Shown here one piece after another: positions 7,659-13,623 of a stretch of 37,819 bases of DNA (position 1 is the stretch's first letter; each line of letters starts with the position of its first letter). Under the pieces are notes generated by a model. It had not been told where the DNA came from. It ran no database searches and was given only the letters and a program-made list of their open reading frames with translations. This stretch comes from JAJRXG01 sp964640065 (GTDB lineage: Bacteria > Bacteroidota > Bacteroidia > Chitinophagales > Saprospiraceae), in the NCBI GenBank assembly GCA_964640065.1, contig CAZXIE010000021.1:1-37819 (forward strand). The letters are read 5' to 3'. The position numbers and the translations under genes were made by a program.

Positions 7659-9110
7659 CTACTTCCCTCCATCTAACTCATCCTGCAGCTTTTCAAGAGC
7701 TTTCCACTTTCCATCGGCAGCTAGGCCAGCTTGCTTTGGCCATGAACCTGGATTGTGCATTTGGAATCTTGGACCTGCAGCCTCTAATATCGCCTTGATA
7801 GCACTTGGGTTCGCTTTAGAAAGCTCTCTAAAGGAAGTGATGCCTCCTTTATGAAGAAGCTCAGCGATCTTAGGTCCTATACCTTCGATCTTTGTAAGAT
7901 CATCGCCTTTGCCTTTCTTTCTAGCGATCAGCTTGCCCTTCTCTTTAACCTCTCTACGCTCTACGACGTTAGCCTCACCTGCGGTTCTAGTTTCACCTAC
8001 TACTTTACGGCTCTTCTCTTTTAGAGTCGCTTTTTTCATAAGTGCCATCATCTGCTTCATGTCGATTTGCTTGACAACCTCTCTGATCACTTCGATCTCC
8101 TTTGTCACCTGTACTTCATTGACAGTCTTGATCTCCTTGATAACTTCGACAGGTACCTTCTCGACAACCTTTACTTCTTTGATTACCTGCTTGTTAACTA
8201 TAACAGGTACCTCTTTGACGACTTCTACTTCTTTGATCTTAGTCTCAGTCTTGTGGACAGGTACATTTACTTTCTTCTCTACCTCTTTCATTACTTGTAC
8301 CTCTTTCACAACTGGTACAGGTACTTCTTTCACTACTTCGACTTTCTTGATCTTCTCCTTAGTCTGTGGGACAAATACTTTCTGAGAAACAGCTTTGAAT
8401 TTATCTTCTCTTTTTATTACTGCTACCTCCTTCTTGATCTCCTTGACCTTCACCTTGTTAACTATAACAGGGACTTTGATCTCCTTGATCTTTTCTTTGA
8501 AGACAGGCACCTTGATCTCCTTGATGACCTCTTTGATTACAGGTACCTTGATTTCTTTGATCACTTCTTTGATCACCGGTACTTTAATCTCTTTGATCTT
8601 TTCTTTGATCACAGGTACTTTGACTTCTTTGATCACTTCTTTGATCACCACTACTTTGACCTCTTTGACAACCTCTTTGACAACAGGTACTTCTTTTACA
8701 ATCTCTTTGATCTTTATCACCTCTTTGATCACAGGCACCTTCACTTCTTTGACTACTTCCTTGATGACCTCTTTGATCACTGGGACAAGTACCTCTTTTA
8801 CTACCTCTACTTTCTTGATTTTCTCTTCCTTCTTGTAGAGAGGTACATTTTTATTCACAGTAACTTTCTTGATCTTCTCGATCGTAGTTGGCTTAGCAAC
8901 TATCTTATTCTTCGTCAACTTCACTTCCTTTACAGTTGCTGGCGCTGGTACTTTTACCAGCTTTTCTTTCACTGCTTTAGTAACCTTGTGAGATTGCTGT
9001 CGGAAGATAGGGTTGTCACTAAGTAGGCAGTCATAAGCGATAAGGGCCGCCTTCTCTGATATGTTAGCCTTATTTATAATTTGCTCTATGAGCTTGGATT
9101 TTTCAATCAT
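7659..9110 (-). CDS. Soluble Val/Lys/Glu repeat protein with helix-hairpin-helix tail
   Basis: A 483-residue protein without signal peptide or membrane segment. Residues 1-50 (MIEKSKLIEQIINKANISEK...) resemble the first two helices of HU/IHF proteins, although the DNA-binding beta arms are missing. Residues about 95-350 are a low-complexity repeat; its cleanest part has four successive 12-residue units of the type IKVPVIKEVIKE, encoded by 36-base DNA repeats. Residues 403-483 hold a helix-hairpin-helix domain (DDLTKIEGIGPKIAELL) followed by MHNPGSWPKQAGLAADGKW and a DELDGG end. About 60 of 81 tail residues match the upstream gene's tail, so the two genes are paralogues there. The same tail occurs as an extension on other Bacteroidota proteins (recollection). 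It is the last gene of a three-gene operon, 45 bases after the second gene. Function unknown; a filament- or scaffold-forming role is my inference. Confidence 0.85.
   Translation of the reverse strand: MIEKSKLIEQIINKANISEKAALIAYDCLLSDNPIFRQQSHKVTKAVKEKLVKVPAPATVKEVKLTKNKIVAKPTTIEKIKKVTVNKNVPLYKKEEKIKKVEVVKEVLVPVIKEVIKEVVKEVKVPVIKEVIKIKEIVKEVPVVKEVVKEVKVVVIKEVIKEVKVPVIKEKIKEIKVPVIKEVIKEIKVPVIKEVIKEIKVPVFKEKIKEIKVPVIVNKVKVKEIKKEVAVIKREDKFKAVSQKVFVPQTKEKIKKVEVVKEVPVPVVKEVQVMKEVEKKVNVPVHKTETKIKEVEVVKEVPVIVNKQVIKEVKVVEKVPVEVIKEIKTVNEVQVTKEIEVIREVVKQIDMKQMMALMKKATLKEKSRKVVGETRTAGEANVVERREVKEKGKLIARKKGKGDDLTKIEGIGPKIAELLHKGGITSFRELSKANPSAIKAILEAAGPRFQMHNPGSWPKQAGLAADGKWKALEKLQDELDGGK
8440..8800 (-). 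repeat. 36-base tandem repeats encoding 12-residue KVPVIKEV units
   Basis: Successive 36-base units (TTGATCACTTCTTTGATC and variants) encode IKVPVIKEVIKE-type units inside the 7659-9110 gene. Unit length is constant in the centre of the array and decays toward both ends, the usual pattern for arrays that grow and shrink by recombination in the middle. Confidence 0.8.
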
Positions 9111-9155
9111 CTGATTCTTCTATTAATTGTGTTATAGATTGTTGTGAGATAGTCA

Positions 9156-10817
9156 CTATCGACCACCGTCTAATTCGTCCTGAAGCTTTTTCAGGGCATC
9201 CCATTTGCCATCTGCTGCAAGTCCAGATTGCTTTGGCCAGCTACCTGGGTTGTGCATTCTAAATCTTGGTCCAGCATCTTCAAGTACTTTGTTAAGCTTT
9301 TTAACTGGTGCTTTAGAAAGTTCTGCGAAAGTGTGGATGCCCGCAGCATTCAGTAGTGAGGCGATTTTAGGTCCGATTCCCTCGATCTTAGTGAGGTCAT
9401 CTTTAGCACTTTTCTTGACTGCCTTTTTCTTGACCTTCGCCTTTTTCTTAACCTCTTTGCGAGAAACTTCTTCACTAGATACTTCGACTTGTTCCATGTT
9501 GGCCATCATACCCGCTAACGATTCGAAGTCGATCTCTTTTACAACTTCCACTTCTTTGATCACTTCTACAGGTACTTCTTTGATTACCTCGATAAACTTC
9601 TCAACTTCGACAATCTTCTCAACCTCCTTGATCACCTCTACAGGCTTCTCGACGATCTTCTCAACAATCTTTTCAACTTCGACAATCTTCTCAATCTCCT
9701 TGATCACCTCTACAGGCTTCTCGACGATCTTCTCAACAATCTTTTCGACTTCGACGATCTTCTCGACTTCTTTGATGACCTCTACAGGCTTTTCGACTTC
9801 GACGATCTTCTCAACGATCTTATCTACCTCAACGATCTTTTCAACCTCTACAGGCTTCTCAACGATCTTCTCAACAATTTTTTCAACTTCGACAATCTTC
9901 TCAACCTCCTTGATCACCTCGACAGGTTTTTCAACTTCGACGATTTTCTCTACCTCAACAATCTTCTCTACCTCTACGATTTTTTCAACTTCAACGATCT
10001 TCTCTACTTCGACTGTCACCTCTTTGACTACCTCTACCTCTTTAGGCTTAGCATCGAGCTGAGCAAGTAGGCCCATCTTTTCCGTATTCCATCCGTCAAA
10101 TTTTCCAGTCCAATCAGCTAGCTGAGCTTCTAGACCAGACTTCTCTCCATTCCATCCGTCTTCTTTAGTCTTTACAGAAGCATTTAGATCATCATATTTG
10201 GAATTCCATGAGGCAAGTTTGCCTTCATAATTGATTCTTTCATCACCCCACTTGTCAGCTTTCGCTTTCCACTCGTTGTCAAGGGAGTTGTACTTCGTCT
10301 GCAGATTACCGAGCTTACCGTCATAGTCAGCTTTCTCTTTATTCCAAGCGTTAAACTTAGCTTTCCAGTCAGAGTCTAGTTGATTGTACTTCGTGTTCCA
10401 ATCGCCGAGTTTAGTTTCGTAGCTGGCTTTTTCTCCATTCCAGCCCTCAAGTTTGCCATTCCATTCTGCATTGAGGCCATCGTACTTAGTAGACCAATCT
10501 GCTAACTGTGTGGTATAGCCAGCCTTTTCAGTTTTCCATCCAGCAAACTTAGAATCCCAATCATTTCTTTTGATATCAAAGTCTGACTTTAGACTATTGT
10601 AAGCATTTTGACTTTTGTCATATTTGAGTCCCCAGTCTTTTTCTTTGCTGGCAAATGATCCGTTCAAAAACTCACGCCCTAGTAGCCATCCCAAAAGAGC
10701 TGTACCCATCATGAAAAGAAATGGAAGGATGAGACAAAGTGGACAACCTAGGAACCAGCCAAGTATCCCGAGGATAAAAGCGATGACCAGAATCCAAAAT
10801 ATATATGTTGATTTCAT
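9156..10817 (-). CDS. Membrane-anchored Trp-repeat and charged-repeat protein with helix-hairpin-helix tail
   Basis: A 553-residue protein. Residues about 5-47 form two closely spaced transmembrane helices (a hairpin with GCPLC at the turn), so both ends are probably cytoplasmic. Residues about 60-255 are tandem 32-residue units with Trp at unit positions 4, 15 and 22 and Tyr at 29 (for example LGDWNTKYNQLDSDWKAKFN), probably a long coiled coil. Residues about 260-430 are Val/Ile-Glu-Lys repeats such as VEKIVEVEKIVEKPVEV, with six-residue units EKIVEV at the start. A Lys-rich linker (about 448-470) leads to a helix-hairpin-helix tail (473-553) shared with the downstream gene. It starts 21 bases after the OmpA-like gene ends. 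The charged repeats look like those of alveolins, eukaryotic cortical proteins; that likeness may be convergent. Function unknown. Confidence 0.87.
   Translation of the reverse strand: MKSTYIFWILVIAFILGILGWFLGCPLCLILPFLFMMGTALLGWLLGREFLNGSFASKEKDWGLKYDKSQNAYNSLKSDFDIKRNDWDSKFAGWKTEKAGYTTQLADWSTKYDGLNAEWNGKLEGWNGEKASYETKLGDWNTKYNQLDSDWKAKFNAWNKEKADYDGKLGNLQTKYNSLDNEWKAKADKWGDERINYEGKLASWNSKYDDLNASVKTKEDGWNGEKSGLEAQLADWTGKFDGWNTEKMGLLAQLDAKPKEVEVVKEVTVEVEKIVEVEKIVEVEKIVEVEKIVEVEKPVEVIKEVEKIVEVEKIVEKIVEKPVEVEKIVEVDKIVEKIVEVEKPVEVIKEVEKIVEVEKIVEKIVEKPVEVIKEIEKIVEVEKIVEKIVEKPVEVIKEVEKIVEVEKFIEVIKEVPVEVIKEVEVVKEIDFESLAGMMANMEQVEVSSEEVSRKEVKKKAKVKKKAVKKSAKDDLTKIEGIGPKIASLLNAAGIHTFAELSKAPVKKLNKVLEDAGPRFRMHNPGSWPKQSGLAADGKWDALKKLQDELDGGR
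9530..10040 (-). repeat. DNA repeat array encoding Val/Glu/Lys repeats
   Basis: The DNA repeats units such as TCGACAATCTTCTCAAC and TTGATCACCTCTACAGG many times with third-base variation. The protein repeat is therefore maintained while synonymous sites drift, which suggests selection on the peptide pattern rather than very recent slippage alone. Low complexity also gives long but meaningless open frames on the opposite strand. Confidence 0.8.
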
Positions 10818-10838
10818 TATTGTTATTTTATAGTTTAG

Positions 10839-11750
10839 TTATTTCAATGTTACCTCTACACGGCGATTTTTCGCTCTTCCTGCATCTGTACTGTTAGACT
10901 GAACAGGCTTGTCAGGGCCAAATCCATTTACATTCATTCTTGCTAGTGAAATACCGCCATTTCGTTGGAGATAGTTTTTAGCAAAATCTGCCCTTTCTCG
11001 TGATAGGTTAACATTATAATCTCTATTACCTACGCTATCTGTATGCCCATCTACGCCTAGGCTTGCACCACTTACATTGTCTAAGTAGTAGATAAGATCT
11101 GTGAAGTCAGTTCTCTGCTGGGCGCTCAGTGTTAGGTTGTCAGAGTCAGTCGCGAAGTAAAGTGTAATCGGCTTTCCAAATAGTCGATCCTTGATAGCAG
11201 CTAATCTTGTATCATTATTAGCGATGTCACCAAATGCAAGACTGGCACCAGTAAGAAGAGTATCATTTCTATAACACTTGTCTTCAGCTAATCTTGAGTC
11301 TATATTGATCCTATTAGAAGCGATTCCTTTATCCGTGAATAACTTTTTAATCGTATTCGCTCTTGCTGCACCAAGGTTGGCTAGAATACTTCGATTCGAT
11401 TCGTCTCCATCATAATATCCTGTAATGGTAAGGCCTCTTTCTGCGTTGTTAGAAAGGTGATTGGATATGTTGTCTACGGCAGTTGTAAGATCAGAGTTAA
11501 GAGTTGCTGGCAGAGCAAAACTTGAAGATCTAAATCTAAAGTTTCTATCAACCTTTCCAGAGTTGAACAAGCTTCCATCTCTGACTGACCACGTAATGTC
11601 GCAATCATCAGATATCACTGCTGGTGCCGCTGCTGCTGCGGCTGCAGGAACTGCGGCGCTCAAGCCACACAAATATTTATTACATAAAAATAACCCTACG
11701 ATGATCCAAATAATCAACAATAGAAGTAGTAATAAGATTCTACTATTCAT
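10839..11750 (-). CDS. Membrane-anchored protein with two OmpA-like domains
   Basis: A 303-residue protein beginning with a single strongly hydrophobic helix (MNSRILLLLLLLIIWIIVGL) without a convincing cleavage site, then an Ala/Pro-rich linker (about residues 31-45). Residues about 75-165 look like a degenerate OmpA-type fold (ITGYYDGDESNRSILANLG, then ANTIKKLF). Residues about 195-303 are a standard OmpA C-terminal peptidoglycan-binding domain: YFATDSDNLT, GVDGHTDSVGNRDYNVNLS, then ERADFAKNYL and AGRAKNRRVEVTLK. The family binds diaminopimelate peptidoglycan through the Asp and Arg seen in the NLSRERA and NRRVE parts. It is the first gene of the operon that continues with two repeat/helix-hairpin-helix proteins. 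It is probably anchored in the inner membrane with the domains in the periplasm. Confidence 0.92.
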   Translation of the reverse strand: MNSRILLLLLLLIIWIIVGLFLCNKYLCGLSAAVPAAAAAAAPAVISDDCDITWSVRDGSLFNSGKVDRNFRFRSSSFALPATLNSDLTTAVDNISNHLSNNAERGLTITGYYDGDESNRSILANLGAARANTIKKLFTDKGIASNRINIDSRLAEDKCYRNDTLLTGASLAFGDIANNDTRLAAIKDRLFGKPITLYFATDSDNLTLSAQQRTDFTDLIYYLDNVSGASLGVDGHTDSVGNRDYNVNLSRERADFAKNYLQRNGGISLARMNVNGFGPDKPVQSNSTDAGRAKNRRVEVTLK

Positions 11751-11847
11751 AATCTAAGTTAAGTTTCTCGTTTACAATAAAATACATAGTCGGACTCTGG
11801 GATAAGTCGGTAGATTGGGGAGGTCGATAAGACTTTATTAAGACTTT

Positions 11848-11875
11848 GGTAAATCAAAAAAGTAACTGATTTACC
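11848..11875. promoter_or_regulatory. 9-bp inverted repeat upstream of the OmpA/repeat-protein operon
   Basis: Arms GGTAAATCA (11848-11856) and TGATTTACC (11867-11875), 10-base spacer. It lies 98 bases before the OmpA-like start codon, inside the 255-base gap between that gene and coaE. It could be an operator. It could also be a weak terminator for coaE, which ends at 12006 on the same strand, but the T-run expected on the minus strand is missing. Confidence 0.4.
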
Positions 11876-12005
11876 CACCTTTTATTCAGAAATATTGTCT
11901 TGTGAAGCCTTTGAGTTTTCAAGACAGGTTAGATCCATTCTGACCTGCGCGTAACGTTAAGTTAGCAAATGAGATTTGTACGGACAAATGAAAGGAAGGT
12001 AAATG

Positions 12006-12635
12006 TTAAGATCGTTGACTCAAGATGCTTGAGTGTACTTCGAGGATCTGAGGGATGAGCATCTGTTCACCGTCGTTATGTATGACGTAGTCAGCGAGTT
12101 TGACTTTTTCCTTTTGACCATATTGTTTTGAGATACGCTCCTTGACTTGTTCTTCGGTTGAGTTGTCTCTTGACATGGTTCTTTGGATTCTCACTTCGAG
12201 TGGGGCATGTACGACTACGACTTTGTCAAAGCTCTTATATGATCCAGTCTCAAAGATCAGGGCACTCTCTTGCATGACATAACTAACCTCCGTTTGCTCC
12301 GAGCTCCATTTACGAAAGTGAGAAGCTACTGCTGGATGGACGATAGCATTGATCTGAGCGAGCTTACGACTATCTGTGAATATGACCGAAGCGATATGCC
12401 CTCGGTTCAGCGTACCATTCTGTTGATAGCTCTTTTTACCGCACAGCTCGATGATGGCATTCTTTACTTCTAAGTCTTCCACCATGATCTTCTTGGCCTC
12501 GATATCGGAGTTATAGATCGGTACAGCCAACCATTCGAATATCTGCGCACAAAAGGATTTTCCTACACCGATGCCTCCCGTCAGGCCAACTAGGAGTGGA
12601 CCAGTCTGAGGTGTGTCAGTATTGCTCTTTTTCAT
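12006..12635 (-). CDS. coaE: Dephospho-CoA kinase
   Basis: The 209-residue length is typical. The enzyme phosphorylates dephospho-CoA with ATP in the last step of coenzyme A synthesis, in the cytoplasm. The P-loop GLTGGIGVGKS sits at residues about 18-28. The substrate-binding region IYNSDIEAKK is at about 40-49, followed by HPAV and the VVVHAPLEVRIQRTMSRD lid segment characteristic of CoaE. Its start lies inside the end of panB (20-base overlap), so the two genes, both of the CoA pathway, are co-transcribed and probably translationally coupled. Confidence 0.96.
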   Translation of the reverse strand: MKKSNTDTPQTGPLLVGLTGGIGVGKSFCAQIFEWLAVPIYNSDIEAKKIMVEDLEVKNAIIELCGKKSYQQNGTLNRGHIASVIFTDSRKLAQINAIVHPAVASHFRKWSSEQTEVSYVMQESALIFETGSYKSFDKVVVVHAPLEVRIQRTMSRDNSTEEQVKERISKQYGQKEKVKLADYVIHNDGEQMLIPQILEVHSSILSQRS

Positions 12636-13434
12636 TCGGGAAGTCTCCGTCTTTCACATCTTTACTATAAGCCTGAGCAGCTTCTTTTATAACGTCGTAG
12701 AGCTCTAGGTAGCGTCTTAAGAATCGAGGTTTAAAGTCCTTAGTAATCCCAAGTAAATCATGCGTTACTAATACTTGTCCATCTGTATGCGGACCAGCAC
12801 CTATGCCGATAGTTGGTATAGAGATAGATTCTGATACCTCTTTAGCTAGAGCGGCAGGGATCTTCTCTAGCACGATACCAAAGCACCCTGTCTCCGCAAG
12901 TAGTTTGGCATCTGATTTTAGCTGCGTCGCTTCATCTTCACCCTTTGCTCTGACTGTATAAGTACCAAACTTGTAGATGGACTGAGGGATCAAGCCTAAG
13001 TGGCCCATAACCGGTATACCTGCCGACAAGATTCTCTTGATCGATTCAACCACCTCTGCGCCGCCTTCTAACTTGACAGCGTGGGCACCACTTATCTTCA
13101 TGATCTGGATCGCACTTTCTAGCGCTTTCATGGAGTTGCCTTGATATGTACCAAATGGTAGATCGACCACAACCAGCGATCGCTTCACTGCTCTGATCAC
13201 AGAACTTGCATGATAGATCATCTGATCAAGTGTGATCGGGAGAGTCGTCTCATGACCTGCGATCACATTAGATGCGCTGTCTCCGACTAGGAGTATATCT
13301 ATACCGGCTTCGTCGAGGATGCGCGCCATCGAAAAGTCATATGCAGTCAGCATAGATATCTTCTCTCCTTGACGCTTCATATTATATAATACATGCGTCG
13401 TAACTCGCTTTACTTCTTTCTTCGCTGCAGACAT
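12616..13434 (-). CDS. panB: 3-methyl-2-oxobutanoate hydroxymethyltransferase
   Basis: A 272-residue protein. It adds a hydroxymethyl group from methylenetetrahydrofolate to ketoisovalerate, the first committed step of pantothenate synthesis. Family motifs visible: MLTAYDFSMARILDEAGIDI, then LLVGDSASNVIAGHETTLP with metal-binding Asp, VVVDLPFGTYQ, AVKLEGG, and VMGHLGLIPQS. The product feeds the pathway ending with CoaE, encoded immediately downstream with a 20-base overlap. Ketoisovalerate is also the keto acid of valine, handled by IlvE further along the window. The start is 189 bases from dnaK, divergently arranged. Confidence 0.97.
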   Translation of the reverse strand: MSAAKKEVKRVTTHVLYNMKRQGEKISMLTAYDFSMARILDEAGIDILLVGDSASNVIAGHETTLPITLDQMIYHASSVIRAVKRSLVVVDLPFGTYQGNSMKALESAIQIMKISGAHAVKLEGGAEVVESIKRILSAGIPVMGHLGLIPQSIYKFGTYTVRAKGEDEATQLKSDAKLLAETGCFGIVLEKIPAALAKEVSESISIPTIGIGAGPHTDGQVLVTHDLLGITKDFKPRFLRRYLELYDVIKEAAQAYSKDVKDGDFPNEKEQY

Positions 13435-13480
13435 CTAGTTGTTAATTTACAGACGGCAAAATAGCGTATTTCTGCGCTAC

Positions 13481-13576
13481 TGTCACATTGTCTGTCTTTT
13501 TGTCATACCACAAGTTGCTTTTATGCATGAGTGGCAGATATTCATGGCTTTTCAGCGGTTGGCACATAGATTGTCA
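13481..13576 (+). promoter_or_regulatory. Possible sigma-54-like promoter of dnaK with TGTCA upstream repeats
   Basis: TGGCAC (13560-13565), a 5-base spacer and TTGT (13571-13574) come close to the sigma-54 pattern TGGCAC-N5-TTGC; the -12 GC is GT here. Upstream are two TGTCA copies exactly 20 bases apart (13481-13485 and 13501-13505) with two more TGTC copies between (13489-13492, 13493-13496), a layout expected for an activator binding site. The start codon follows about 48 bases after the -12 element. This is motif matching only. Confidence 0.4.
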
Positions 13577-13578
13577 CT

Positions 13579-13596
13579 TTCACTTTCGTAAATGAT
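13579..13596 (+). promoter_or_regulatory. 18-base element shared with the promoter region of the HolD-like/rdgB operon
   Basis: TTCACTTTCGTAAATGAT occurs here 27 bases before dnaK and again, in the same orientation relative to the gene, at 17753-17736 before the minus-strand operon starting at 17724. It may be a shared core promoter or operator. Confidence 0.4.
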
Positions 13597-13623
13597 TCAG
13601 ACAAAACATACTAATACATATTA

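Noticed and set aside
7909..9026. Long open frames on the plus strand (up to 319 codons) opposite the 7659-9110 gene, Leu/Phe/Asp- or Ser/Thr-rich
   Set aside because: They mirror the repeat array of the minus-strand gene, which has recognisable domains at both ends; the mirror proteins are low-complexity only.
8440..10040. CRISPR-like array because of short regular DNA repeats
   Set aside because: There are no unique spacers; the repeats are in frame and encode a peptide pattern inside two genes.
9205..10062. 285-codon plus-strand frame rich in Ser, Thr, Ile and Phe
   Set aside because: Shadow of the Val/Glu/Lys repeats of the minus-strand gene; no domain, no start context.
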